A stretch of 64,000 bases of DNA from Zopfochytrium polystomum (GCA_025765615.1 JAIVFJ010000259.1:22168-86167); one strand, 5' to 3'; positions 10,641 to 21,796 are shown, counted from the first letter of the stretch. The notes: a model not told the origin generated them from the letters alone. Numbers and translations: made by a program.

Positions 10641-11429
10641 TGTTGGTGATTGCGCCTGGCGTGTCAGAAGGGCACCAACAGACTTGAGTCGGCGTGGAGC
10701 GATAAAGCTTGTTTAGAGCGTGAGCCCTTCTCTTGTTAAGAGCGAAGCGCCCTTTGTTGTCAAAGTAGATGGAGAGCCGATGCTCTCAGACAGATTGGTC
10801 TTGTTTAGAGTGCAGAGCACACCCTTTTCTTGTAAGAGCGAAGCGCCCTATACGAACGAGGTATCGACCTGAGGTAGAACTTGAAGAGCTTCGCAGGTCA
10901 AGGTAGAGGGTATGTTGACTCAGATAAGAATAATGGTTTTTGTTTGTTGTATTCGAGGGTAGAGAGAGAGCAGGCAGATGTGATCAGGATCTGGGATGAT
11001 GCTTCTCTGGAGCTGCTGGGGCTCCCCCTTTTATACTGCAGGTGGTCTCAGGAATCAGACTCTGGTGATAGTCTTTTAGCTCTGAGAGATAGAGTTTAGA
11101 CTTTGAGGAGTCAGGAGGCAGGCATGACATCATTGTTGCATCACGCTGATTTGGCCAAAACTTCCATGGAGTTATGTGTGCAAAGAAGTAAGTCAGGCTC
11201 CCTGTCAAGCTCCTATAATCATTCCTATCAAATTGCAAGAGTGAAGCACACTGATGTGGTCTACCCAGACTGGGGATTGAAACCACCTCTAAGCACTTGT
11301 ACAGTGTCAGAGATTGAGAAAGTGTAGATGACACTTGGATCAGTCCTTATGCCATCTTAACTTATCGTTTCTCTTGAAGACAGGTCAGAGGATCTTAAAA
11401 GGTGTAGGTAATGTGTGCAAACTCCAACA
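10641..11429 (-). repeat. Copia-2 3' LTR
   Basis: Sense TGTTGGAG...CCAACA. Preceded in sense by a purine tract TTGAGGGGGAG (11430-11440), the expected plus-strand primer. A TATA-like GTATAAAAGGG lies near 11025-11037. Identical to 16862-17650. Confidence 0.92.
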
Positions 11430-11440
11430 CTCCCCCTCAA

Positions 11441-11598
11441 TTTGAGAGGTATTGATTGCTCAGGTACGCGAGAAAATTGCCTGCATATGCAGTACCAACC
11501 TCGTAGCTGGAGTTGAACCAGCGCAATATCTCATGACGAATATACCAGAAAACCTGCAAAAACACTGATATATCGCTTGGACTGTGAGCACGGAACAA
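11441..11598 (-). other. Copia-2 3' untranslated stretch
   Basis: Lies between the RNase H stop at 11599 and the polypurine tract. No coding signal. Confidence 0.5.
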
Positions 11599-12640
11599 TT
11601 AAAAGTGTGTAGGGCTGTGTTGAAGCGGTATAATACTGTTCCCTGTGAGATCAGCGTAGCTTGCTAGCCCCAGAAGTGACATGAGCTTTGAATGTCTCGT
11701 TGCCGGAAGTGGTTTGGTGAGAATATCTGCCACCATTAGATCCGTTGGACAATATCGCAGCTCAATATGCTTCTTCTCCAAATGGTCCCTCATGAACTCG
11801 AGACGAACATCAATATGCTTAGTATTCCCATGATGAATAGGGTTTTTAGCTATAGCGATAGTTGATTTGTTGTCTTCATTCACAATCGTGGGTTTAGAGA
11901 TATCGAACCCAAGTTCGCTCATCAACTTCCTAAGCCAAATTGCCTCTTTGAAGGCTTCCGCTAGGGAGTAATATTCAGCTTCAGTTGAAGATAAGGCTAC
12001 TGAGGATTGTTTTTTGCTGTACCAGGTGATTGCTGCTCCAGCAAGTATGAATACATGACCGGAACGCGACTTTCGGCGTGGTTCTTCAGCATAGCTGGCA
12101 TCAGCGTAGCCTACTGGTTGTGGTATGCCAACAGCATGTTCAACAGCCTCTAACGAGTCATTCGTTACTATTTGAAGTCCGGAATTACAGTTGGAAGTGT
12201 AGAACAAGCCAACGTCGTATGTTCCGCAGAGGTATCGAAGCAAGTGTTCAAGTGCCTTTTGGTCAGAGAAAGTCGCTTTTCCTTGATACTGTTGCAAGGC
12301 ATATACAGCATGTGCAATATCTGGATGAGTTTGATTAGCAACATAGGCTACTTTCATGAGTGTACTAAGGAATTGATCCTGTTCTCTCTTGTCAAGAAAG
12401 CCAGATGCGTCGTCATGAACCCATGATATGGACATTGGTGTCTGTTTAACCTTTGGGATGATTCCTGTTCCCCAAAGATTACATTCTTCAAGAATGCGCA
12501 GAATATAGTTCTTTTGGCCTAACCAAATACCATTACTTATCCGTTCGACCTCAAGCCCAAGGGCGTAGTTGAAGTCAGGATTTTCTTTGATACTGTAGCG
12601 GCTGCGAAACTTATCTTTGACATCTTGGATGACATCCTGG
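11599..12640 (-). pseudogene. Copia-2 reverse transcriptase C-terminus and RNase H
   Basis: Minus-strand frame picks up pol after a frameshift near 12640 and ends at 11599. It contains the RT thumb/connection region, then Copia RNase H: Tyr-Ala-Asp-Ala-Ser-Tyr, the Ser-Ser-Thr-Glu-Ala-Glu-Tyr box, Glu-Asp-Asn-Lys-Ser-Thr, the His-His-Gly-Asn-Thr-Lys-His-Ile-Asp segment and the final Ala-Asp-Ile-Leu-Thr-Lys-Pro-Leu signature. Length and motifs are complete for the C-terminal part of Copia pol. Function in the element is degradation of the RNA strand during reverse transcription. The frameshift separates it from the HVDD polymerase box. Confidence 0.88.
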
Positions 12641-15017
12641 GATTTACAAGAATTACATCATCCACATGCACTGTTGCTAGGCAGAGTATAGTGCTGTCTG
12701 GATTTTTTCTTGTGTAGAGGCAGTTGTCTGATTTGAGTTGTTCAAAGCCAATTTCAAGTAGAAAATCTCTAAGTGTTTGGTACCATTGGCGACCAGATTG
12801 GTGCAGCCCATAAATACTTTTGAGAAGTTTGCATACTAGAAGAATGTGGTCGGCTCCTTTTTTCTCAAAACCAGGGGGCTGTAGCATGAAAATGTCGCGA
12901 TCAACAGTGGCATTGAGGAATGCCGTGTCTACATCAAGGCTTTCGAGGAACATTCGAAAAATAGCCGCTAATGCAAGTACAGTGCGGACAGATCCATTTT
13001 TGACAACAGGAGAAAATGTTTCGTCATAATCTATGCCTGGGATTTGAGTGAATCCTTTTGCTACAAGCCTTGCTTTGAAGCGTAATAGGAAACCGTCTTT
13101 GTCAAGTTTGTAGGCAAAGACCCATTTCGGCTTAATAGGCCTTATACCATCCGCTTTTGGAATTAGCTCCCATGTTTGCTTATCCATTAGAGATTTGAAC
13201 TCGCTGTTCATTGCTGCCATCCAAAACTTTGCGTATTTGGAATTCATGGCTTCTCCAAATGTTGAAGGAAGCGGCGGCAAATCTCGGAGATGTAATTTCT
13301 CTGTGGGAAACACAGTTACTGGATCCTCATCGGTGGTTGCCATTAATGCCTTCATGCGATGGAAGAGTTCGCGGAATTGAAGCCTTGATACTCGCTTGTT
13401 GCGAATATGGGCAACCATTGCACGCAAGTACCTTCGTGCATAATAGGACTTTGGATGGTCCGCTACTTTTATTTGAATTTCAGGTATCTTAGCTGTGAGG
13501 CTATAGTCATCTCTTTCCTCCTGCTCTGGTTCAGATTCAGAGTCTGAGTAGAGAGTATCTCGTTTCAGATCTAAGTCGATAATGAGAGAAGGTTGGATTT
13601 CTATCTCGCTTGATTCCTCGCTCTCAGATTCAGGATCTGAGGAGTCATCATTGGAGTCGATTTCCCAAAACTTGTTGAGTTGAGCCCGAGTTGGGCGTCG
13701 AGGACCAGAAGTTGCTCGGATGGAACCCAAATCTTTAAACAGGTCTTTGACTTTGCAGTCTAACCCCGGGAAGATATCTTCATGGAATTTCACATGGTAC
13801 TGCTCAGTGATCATACGCCCTGCAAGGTCATAGATTACTGCAAGTCTATTTCCTTTGAAACCCAAAAAGATTCCCAGCGTTCCCTTCCATGAGGTCATAC
13901 AGCGTTTTTCCTTAGGCGTTTTGAATATTGCCAAACAACCAAATGTGCGTAGATGGTTGAGTGTAGGAAATGAGCCAAACCAGCGTTGGTAGGGTATAGC
14001 TTTTGTGGTTTTGTGAAGAACTCTGTTTTTGATGTATGCCGCATAGCACAGGGCATAGGGTAGAAATGAGTGCGGAAGTCGCGACTCCAGTAACATGCAC
14101 GCTGACATCTCCTTTATTATTCCAATCTGCCGTTCTACCAGTCCATTGAATTCCTTGGTGTAAGGAGGACTGGGTTCAAGCATGATGGGTGGACTTCGCT
14201 GGGATGCCCAATCTTTGAAGGAGTTCACTGAGTAAAGTTCACCACTGTCACATCGGATAGCGGCTACATTTTTACTGTGTTGTAGCTCAAAGCGTTCCAC
14301 AGTTCTCTTGAAGCGTTCAGGTGCTTGCTTCTTCGACGTCAAGAATTCTATGTCTATCCATCGAGAGAATTCATCGACGACTATCTGCCAGAACTTCTCT
14401 CTCCTTCTGCCCTGGACCGGCATCTGGACAAGGTCGGTGTGTAACCGAGAGAGTACTTCCGTGCTCGTATTGTCTGTCGAGTAAATTGGCTTGGCCCTTA
14501 TCTTCCCAAAATCACAAGTTATACAGGGGTAACGAAGTGCGTTTGGTATGATAATATTCTTCCCTTTATTCACAAACTGCAAAGTATTGCCAATAATTCC
14601 CAATGCAAGATGCCCATAGCGGCGATGCAATTTTTGCGCAGAACTTGATGCCGTGTCAGTCTGCGTGGAAGTAGAGACAGTGGGGTAAACAATGCGTCGC
14701 CCCTTACTGAGTTGTGAAGAGAAGTTTGGAAGTTTACCTTCAGAGGCGTCCCTCGTATAGGCGTATTCCGTGTCTGCATCCCCCTCCCATGTATTGGCGT
14801 TCGAGCCAGGGAGCTGCAGGGTGACGTGGTACATTCTGTTGAATTTTTCGCCAAGAACGTATTCTGAGTTCCCCAAGAGGAGAATGGCAGAGTCTGGCTG
14901 GAAGATCAGATTTCCCCCCGTCGTGTCCAGGAGATGGTAGATGGAAACCAGGGTGTCTGAGAAGTCGGGTACGTAGTACGAGTTCTGCAAGACGGTTGTG
15001 AAGTCACCAGCCCGAAG
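12537..15017 (-). pseudogene. Copia-2 integrase and reverse transcriptase
   Basis: Open minus-strand frame following the in-frame TAG at 15018. It begins with protease C-terminal sequence, then the GAG-pre-integrase motif (His-Arg-Arg-Tyr-Gly-His; Cys-Ile-Thr-Cys-Asp, about 14650-14500). The integrase core follows with Asp in Leu-His-Thr-Asp-Leu, Asp in Arg-Cys-Asp-Ser-Gly and Glu in Gly-Leu-Val-Glu-Arg. After a long acidic linker come the RT palm motifs (Lys-Trp-Val-Phe-Ala-Tyr-Lys; Leu-Asp-Val-Asp-Thr-Ala-Phe-Leu-Asn; Tyr-Gly-Leu-His-Gln-Ser-Gly) and His-Val-Asp-Asp near 12660. The frame breaks just after the catalytic box. Confidence 0.88.
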
Positions 15018-16853
15018 CTAAAAATCCCCGACACCAGCGGCTGGTGTGTATGCTCCTTCGGCCGTTTGTATTAGACGACTACAAGGTTGCAGATTGCTGA
15101 AAAGTGCGAGAATAGGTGACATTGTTGTTGTGGCACCTGAATCAAGAATTGCTTCGTAGATGCATTCTGAGGCAATAGCAGCGTTGTCGTTGGCAATTCC
15201 ACAGTGTTCGCTGTGTGGACTGTTTGGAAATGCTTGATATATCTCCTCCTCGTCGCCACTGAAAAGTTCATCCTCTGAGAAGTCAGAGAGAGTTGTTGTG
15301 ATGGTGATTGGAGGAGACGGTGTGCGACTGTGTATAAGAATCGGGGTTTCTGGCCTAGCCCACCAAATATCTCGGGCAGAGAGTGCCTTATCGGAAAGAA
15401 ACTGGTCAAGCGCGCTGGAGTCCTCAAGGGCCTCGTTTGCTTGCTCCCCTGTATCCATCTTCCCAAAGTCCAGAGTAAGGTTTGTAAGCCACGTGGTGTC
15501 CGAGTCAGGGTTTGAAGGCTTGCCCGTGTGCGCAGTGGTTGGGGCAGGGCTCTCAAGTATGTGCACAGTTGCAGAAGGAGTCTCAGTCATCTCCTCATCC
15601 AACACCTCATTTATGTTTGAAGTGCTTCTGAAGATTTTGACTTTTGATTTAGGCTTTCGCTGATTAACCTTTAGACTTTTGGAATTAAACTTTAAACTTT
15701 TGACTGATAAGCTTTCGGAGCTTAAATCAGATAAGCTTTCAAAGTCTAAAACCTTAGCCTGATTGGCTTTATCAGTTCTGGCCTTGGCTCCCCCCTCATC
15801 TGGTTGTTTTCCTTTCACGTTAGCAGCATGTGCTTTTGTGTCAGAGAATTTTTCCGTTTTTGCTGCTGCGGCAGCTGTGCGTTTGGCTGCAGTAAGGCAT
15901 TTGTCTGGTGTGTGCTCAACCCAGCGACCATGGATCTTGCATGTCCCTCCTTGACCAATAGGCTTATCCTTCTCCAGCGAAACCTTCTTCAAGGTTGGAG
16001 TGTCAGCGGCTGGCGCTTTTCGCTTCGTTGCTTGCGCAGACGATGCTTTCTCCTTTCCGTCGTGAGCTTGCTGGTAAAGAATGTGAGCAGCTTGGACATC
16101 GTCCAGAACTGCAGCCTTTGAATCATAGCCTCCTGCTCAGCGACCAAGTTGCAATCGCAGGCGTACAGAGTTGAACTCATCGGCATTAGGCAAGGATTTG
16201 TAGATTGCATAAGGTACAAGTGACAGGAAACTGTTTTTCGCTCCTTCGCATCCTGCTGTTGTGCACGTGAAGTATTTCTCATAGTCACTGCAGATGAGCT
16301 GGATTGTGGAGAACCATTTACGTTCTGCGACATGACCTGATGGTTTCTGCAGGCTCATGAGTGTAGAAACCCATTTGAAACCTTCAGCACCGTTGTGGTC
16401 GTTTGCAGCATAATATGTATTCAGCCACACAAGTCGTTCATGGACAGTATTGATCTTTTCCCTCTCAAGGTGGTCAACGTCCTCCTGGCGGCAGCAGGCG
16501 TTGAAGCCTGCAAGTGCTTTGGAGTGTAGTTGCTTGTGTGCAGTGTAGTCTCGCCGAGTCTTTGCAACGAGTCCATTATAGTCAACAAGTGCAGCATTGA
16601 AGGTTTGCATAGCAGCAGTGTGTGCTGCCTTCTGCGCGTCTGTTGCCTCAGCAGGGAGGACAGCAGGTTTTGCAGGTGCTCGATAACCCATGATGCGACT
16701 CATGAATATGGCGATGGTTGGAGCAAGAGAGTTCACAGCCAAGAATTCATCTGCACCGAGTGATCGAAGATGCTCGAGGATGACAGTGTCGCGATGACGC
16801 GTCCACGCCGTGTAGGACACACCGGAAAAACGAATGGGGTTTGCACTTGCCAT
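15018..16853 (-). pseudogene. Copia-2 gag and protease
   Basis: Gag starts at the ATG ending at 16853, only 8 nt inside the 5' LTR boundary, so the element has almost no leader outside the LTR. One frame runs to 15018 with a single in-frame TGA at 16137-16139. After the capsid region comes a variant zinc finger of the Cys-X2-His-X5-His-X4-Cys form (Cys-Lys-Ile-His-Gly ... Cys, about 15935-15890), a charged linker, and the aspartic protease motif Ile-Leu-Asp-Ser-Gly-Ala near 15145. Copia-4 has the same variant finger. Gag and pol share one frame here, so readthrough or proteolysis rather than a -1 shift would be used. Confidence 0.85.
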
Positions 16854-16861
16854 CTTCTTTG

Positions 16862-17650
16862 TGTTGGTGATTGCGCCTGGCGTGTCAGAAGGGCACCAAC
16901 AGACTTGAGTCGGCGTGGAGCGATAAAGCTTGTTTAGAGCGTGAGCCCTTCTCTTGTTAAGAGCGAAGCGCCCTTTGTTGTCAAAGTAGATGGAGAGCCG
17001 ATGCTCTCAGACAGATTGGTCTTGTTTAGAGTGCAGAGCACACCCTTTTCTTGTAAGAGCGAAGCGCCCTATACGAACGAGGTATCGACCTGAGGTAGAA
17101 CTTGAAGAGCTTCGCAGGTCAAGGTAGAGGGTATGTTGACTCAGATAAGAATAATGGTTTTTGTTTGTTGTATTCGAGGGTAGAGAGAGAGCAGGCAGAT
17201 GTGATCAGGATCTGGGATGATGCTTCTCTGGAGCTGCTGGGGCTCCCCCTTTTATACTGCAGGTGGTCTCAGGAATCAGACTCTGGTGATAGTCTTTTAG
17301 CTCTGAGAGATAGAGTTTAGACTTTGAGGAGTCAGGAGGCAGGCATGACATCATTGTTGCATCACGCTGATTTGGCCAAAACTTCCATGGAGTTATGTGT
17401 GCAAAGAAGTAAGTCAGGCTCCCTGTCAAGCTCCTATAATCATTCCTATCAAATTGCAAGAGTGAAGCACACTGATGTGGTCTACCCAGACTGGGGATTG
17501 AAACCACCTCTAAGCACTTGTACAGTGTCAGAGATTGAGAAAGTGTAGATGACACTTGGATCAGTCCTTATGCCATCTTAACTTATCGTTTCTCTTGAAG
17601 ACAGGTCAGAGGATCTTAAAAGGTGTAGGTAATGTGTGCAAACTCCAACA
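16862..17650 (-). repeat. Copia-2 5' LTR with repeated hairpin module
   Basis: Identical to 10641-11429. Sense 3' part carries two copies of a module: GGGCGCTTCGCTCTTA followed by CAAGARAAGGG, a GCTC-ending hairpin and CTCTAAACAAG. Between them lies the perfect hairpin GAGAGC-ATCG-GCTCTC. The Copia-4 leader at 57690-57820 keeps this layout. Confidence 0.9.
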
Positions 17651-18142
17651 ATCACTGGTGCTGCCTGTGGCAAAAAGTGCAACTAGCTCGTCCCATTTCC
17701 TCATAATGCAGTGTATGGCAAAGTGGTTCTCCTTCCCACAATGGTGACACAGCACTGACATCCTCAGTGGTGCAACTCCTTGTTGCTGATCCTGAGCTGT
17801 GCACCTGGAGAGTTGGCCTCAGGCACTGCACTATGTGCAGCCTGATTTTCTGGTTGTCTCGAGTTTGGGAGGTGTGGTATCCACGTTGCTCAGATTGCTG
17901 TTCTCCATAATGTTCTCTACCCTGTTGCCCAGCGCAGGCACCCTGACCATGGTGGTGCCCACCACAGATTTCACTGTCATGGTGGTGTCGCTCAGCCTGG
18001 TGGGAGCGCCTTTGCTCTCAGCGGTCATGGAAGTTGCTAAGTAGTGCAGCCTCATTGACTTGCTCTGCTGGTGGTGTGACAGTTGGTCCTTTAGGTTTGT
18101 TACAGGCTTCCATTGTCTTAGGAAGGCAAAGAGGGCGGATAT
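17651..18142 (-). pseudogene. Copia relic (Copia-1 family), middle and zinc-knuckle part of gag
   Basis: Minus-strand translation in mixed frames shows the family's Val-Asn-Glu-Ala-Ala-Leu-Leu-Ser block (about 18055-18030) and a CCHC knuckle (Cys-His-His-Cys-Gly-Lys-Glu-Asn-His-Phe ... Cys, about 17755-17710). It continues at 10640 after removal of Copia-2. On the other side, about 115 gag codons are missing where truncated Gypsy-2 now abuts. Confidence 0.75.
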
Positions 18143-18331
18143 TTTGAGAATCTTCCTTGTCAAGACTCAAAGAATGTTCCAGAAAGAGCAATTAGTAATA
18201 CAATGATACCAATGATACCAATGACAACAAGACAAGTCAGGAAAGCAAAGAAGGTTCCAGAGGGTTCTACAAGATTCCATGAAGGAATGTTCTAGAAGGT
18301 TCCAGAAGGTTCCAGAAGGTGATTCATAACA
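18143..18331 (-). repeat. Gypsy-2 3' LTR, truncated
   Basis: Matches the first ~190 bp of the Gypsy-1 LTR in reverse complement, from GATTCATAACA (ending 18331) back to TTTTGAGAATC. It stops just before the TATA region, abutting Copia gag. Confidence 0.9.
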
Positions 18332-20455
18332 TCATCTCCCTCTTTTAGGCCTCTTCTGCAACTTGGTGGGGTACCTGGTCTTGAACTTGAGCAGAAGGTC
18401 TTGGCAGTGAGTGAGGTTTGACTCAGGTTCCCAGGTGTTGTCAGCATCTGAGTAACCTTTCCACGTGACAAGGAAGTTGAGTGTCCTTCCAAACCACTTG
18501 GCATCCAAGATTTGTTCAACCTCAAATTCCTCTTCACCATCTACCTCAACTGGAGGAGGAGGAGGAAAAACTCTGCCTGGAATGGAATTGGCCACAAACT
18601 TCTCCAAAAGGCTGACATGGAAAACTGGGTGGATCTTCATTGATGCAGGGAGATCCAGCTTGAAGGTGACTGGATTGATTTGCTCCAAGATCTTGAAAGG
18701 TCCCAACTTGAGGTTGTCTAGCTTGGGACTTGGTCTTTTGGTCTGCAAGTTCTTCCTCACGCCTGGCCAGTAAAAGTCTCTGGAAACAAGCTAATATGTC
18801 TTGTGCTCTCCTGGGTGTCCAGCTGTTGCTGCATCATGCCTTGTCTTGAGTATCTCAAGTTTTTCCTCTTCTTGGCTGATTTGAATCTTGTGAGGCTTGG
18901 GGTCCTTGGAAATAGCATAGGCCCACACACTGTCACAAAGCAGTGAAAGGTGTGTCTTGGATGGTGGGGTGAAAACATCTCCCCCTTCAGGTGCAAGGAC
19001 TGTCCTTCTGTGCTCATCAGCAGCGGGGCTTGAATTAGTTGACTGGGAACTGTGATTCTTGAATCTTTGACTGGGTTCTGTTCTTGGCAAAGACTGTGAG
19101 CTGTGGAGCTTGATCTTGAATTTGGACTGTGAGCTGTGGTACTTGAATCTTTGACTGTGGGTTCTGTGAACTACAGACTTGGCCATGACTGTGAGCTCTA
19201 TGAGCTGTACTGGAATCTTGACTATGAACTGTGAACTGTGAAACTTGAATCTTGGCTGGGATCTGTGAGCTGCAGGCTGATACTGGAGCTGTCATTTGTA
19301 GTTGACCTTGGATACTAGGCTGAGAACCTTGAATCAGGGACTTGAGAGCATGAGACTTGGAGGCTTGACTTGAGTTTTGGGTGACTGTTCCAATGGTTGT
19401 GATGGTTGACTTGGGTGAGAGTTGAACCATGACATCCATGGTGAGTTGGTGGGGCTTGGAATCTGAGGTGGTTGTGGTGCTGGTGGTGGTGATGAAACAG
19501 GGGCAGCTTGGAGGAGGGTCCAGGGAATTGCCCCTCAGTGAGCCTGGATCTGGGAGTTTGGGTGCTTCTTCCTTGGGCAGTCCTTGACAGCATGCTCCTT
19601 GGAGCCACAGTAGAAACACAGTCCCTGCTGGCCCTCCTTGTTTTCTCCTCTTGGCTCAGAGGACCCTTAGGAAGTGTCTCAACTGCATCCACTTGCATGG
19701 GTTCAGGAACTGTAAGAGCTTGAGGGACTGGGGTAGGTCTTGATGTAGTTCCTACTTGTCTTTGCTTCAGCCTCTTGGAGTAGAGTCTGTTGTCAATCTT
19801 GATGGCAAGGAGAATGTACTCTTCCAAGGTCTCTGGAATGTGCAGAGACTGGGAAAGCATGTCTTGGATAGACTCATGGAGACCATCATGGTACAGCTCC
19901 ATCAGAGCAGCATCATTGTATCCAGATTCTCTGGCTAGTTGCTTGAATTGGTTGGTGTAGGCCACACAAGATTGCTTTCCTTGCTTGATATGCTTGAGCT
20001 TGGATCTTGCTGTCCAAGATGCATAGGGGTCACCAAAGGTAGCTTCCAGCCCCTCCCAGAGCTCTTGCAGGGTGGTGGGTGTGCTTGGGAGAGATCTGTA
20101 CCATGATTGAGCTTGACCAGACAGGAGGGTGCTTGTGAAAAGAACCTTGACTTGCTCACTGGGAAATCATGAAGGTTGGAGAAAGATGACATTCTCCACA
20201 GTGGCCATAAAGTTCCTCAGGTCATTGGCCAGCCCAGTGAACTTGTCAGGGCTGGGAACCTTGGGCTCTCTTGCTTGGTTGGCTTGGGGCAGGGGAAGAG
20301 CTTGATGTTCTTGTTGGTGAAGTTGTTGTTGAAGCTGGTGCTGCTGGTGAAACTTGTTCTTGAAGTTGGTGTGTCTGTCTTGAAAGGGCTTGTAATTGGT
20401 CCATCAAGGCTTGGAAGGCAGTTGCATCAGGGAAGGTGTTGTTTGGGTCAGACAT
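18332..20455 (-). pseudogene. Gypsy-2 gag-pol remnant
   Basis: Gag ATG ends at 20455. The capsid region is colinear with Gypsy-1 gag but carries frameshifts near 20160-20200. The zinc knuckle and the CCCAAAC slip heptamer are retained near 19550-19620, but the downstream stem has one pair disrupted. After deletions the remaining parts are the Gln/Ser/Pro-rich linker (19480-19035), a piece of RNase H end and integrase zinc finger (19020-18780), and the integrase C-terminus with chromodomain (18760-18332: Glu-Gln-Ile-Leu-Asp-Ala-Lys-Trp, Trp-Lys-Gly-Tyr-Ser-Asp-Ala-Asp). No reverse transcriptase or integrase activity can be encoded. Confidence 0.88.
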
Positions 20456-20495
20456 GATGGCAGAGAGTAGTGGGAGAGGGTGAAGTGAATTATGA

Positions 20496-20807
20496 TGTCA
20501 GGAACAGGGCATGACAGGACAAGGCATGGCAGACAAGGAACTGAGAGGAGTGATGATTGTATTGGAAACAATAATTCACTTGAGGGATGGGACAGGTCCC
20601 CCATCCCCCTTTTATACCTTTTGAGAGTCTTCCTTGTCAAGACTCAAAGAAAGTTCCAGAAAGAGCAATTAGTAATACAATGATACCAATGATACGAATG
20701 ACAACAAGACAAGTCAGGAAAGCAAAGGAGGTTCCAGAAGGTTCCATAAGGTCCATGAAGGAATGTTTTCGAAGGTTCCAGAGGTTTCCAGAGGGTGATT
20801 CATAACA
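20496..20807 (-). repeat. Gypsy-2 5' LTR
   Basis: Reverse complement of the Gypsy-1 LTR with a small insertion near its 3' end. The sense primer site ATAATTCACTT (20483-20493) lies just inside it and is complementary to AAGTGAATTAT in the LTR, as in Gypsy-1. Confidence 0.92.
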
Positions 20808-21072
20808 GGTGATATGCATGACTTCCCATTCCTCATATCCTGCCGGGGGACTCGCTGACCAGAACTTGAATGCTCAGGGATGGCAGGAATCACAACAGTT
20901 GAGTCTGTCGCAGGGATTGCTGGGACAGCAGCAACTTTGTGCGCCAGCTGGATCCAGACAGCAGTGCTTGCTTGCTTACTTACAAATGCCCCACCAAGTA
21001 GTCTATCCATCTTGTGAAGTTGACAGGGTTGACTAGCTGGCAGTGCAAAAGGTTCACGCATGACTTGCTCAT
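20808..21072 (-). pseudogene. Copia relic (Copia-1 family), gag N-terminus
   Basis: Starts at the ATG ending at 21072 (Met-Ser-Lys-Ser). It shows the family's Asn-Pro-x-x-Phe-x-x-Trp motif shared with Copia-1 gag, then frameshifts. Gypsy-2 interrupts it at 20807. Confidence 0.65.
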
Positions 21073-21490
21073 TGTGTTGAGATAGAATGAGGATAACAGG
21101 GGGAACGAGAGGAGTTAATCAGAGTTCAACAGACTACGATCACTTGGTGGGATAAAAGTCAGTAGTTGTTCGCTCTGACTGCGGCTGTCTCTAATTTGGG
21201 CAGTGATTGCAGAAGTTGTCAGTGGCTGTATAGCTGACTGGTGAAGAAATTGTTTGTTTGAAGTGGTGGACAGCTTCGGTTTGATCCTGTAATGGATGAT
21301 CACACGTTTGATCCCTTGCATATGAGGATGGATCTCTCGATCGCTTGGCTGATTGGGGAGACGCCTCCATTTATTTGATCACTTTGGGGTGGAGAACTAT
21401 CCCTTGTAAGGTGTTGAAATTCAGCCTTGGGAGCAGTGCAATTGTGGGGCAGATGACAGGAGAGGAAGCAGGACAAGTCAAGTTTTTTTC
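21073..21490 (-). mobile_element. Copia relic leader/LTR-like region
   Basis: Aligns by eye with 4174-4640 upstream of Copia-1 gag. This marks the right-hand end of the old Copia relic whose pieces extend left to 5485. The LTR boundary is not determinable. Confidence 0.5.
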
Positions 21491-21796
21491 TTCAATAAAT
21501 TCTGTTTTGCATTTCCTTGCGAGGGCATATTCCAACATTTACAGTGTTTTTCATGCAAGAGAAAATTTTTTTTTCTAAAATGGTCACAGAGGATTTCATA
21601 TTGAAAAGCAGAAAAAAAGTTTTGGGGATAGGTTTTGACAAGGGTGGCAAGACGTGTGCCTAAAAAAAAATAATAATCAATACACTGAAAAAAAAGAGGC
21701 TTTGCAGCTAAACTGTTTTTCTAATTGCAATTAGTGCTTTTTTGTCTTTGGTACCCAATCAAAACTGGGCAGAAAAATCGGAAGAGGAAGGAACTT
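21491..21796. other. A/T-rich non-coding stretch
   Basis: No coding or repeat signal beyond A- and T-runs. Confidence 0.4.

Larger units (their letters stand above)
10641..17650 (-). mobile_element. Copia-2, complete Ty1/Copia element
   Basis: Two 789-bp LTRs (10641-11429 and 16862-17650), identical by eye with no indel, flank a 5.4-kb interior reading on the minus strand. The target duplication is ATCAC (10636-10640 and 17651-17655). Gag-pol appears to be one long frame, broken by TGA at 16137, TAG at 15018 and a frameshift near 12640. Identical LTRs mean recent insertion, while three coding lesions suggest the mobilised RNA was already defective and was helped in trans, or that lesions came fast. 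It is inserted in the gag of the old Copia relic. Confidence 0.93.
18143..20807 (-). mobile_element. Gypsy-2, internally deleted relative of Gypsy-1
   Basis: The minus-strand element has a full right-hand 5' LTR (20496-20807) and a truncated left-hand 3' LTR (18143-18331). Compared with Gypsy-1 it lacks protease, RT/RNase H and most of integrase through three separate deletions. It keeps gag, the linker repeats, the integrase zinc-finger start and the chromodomain tail. The deletion at about 18770 joins two places that share TGAGGAAG in Gypsy-1, a short-homology junction. No target duplication is visible because the left end is lost. Confidence 0.9.
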
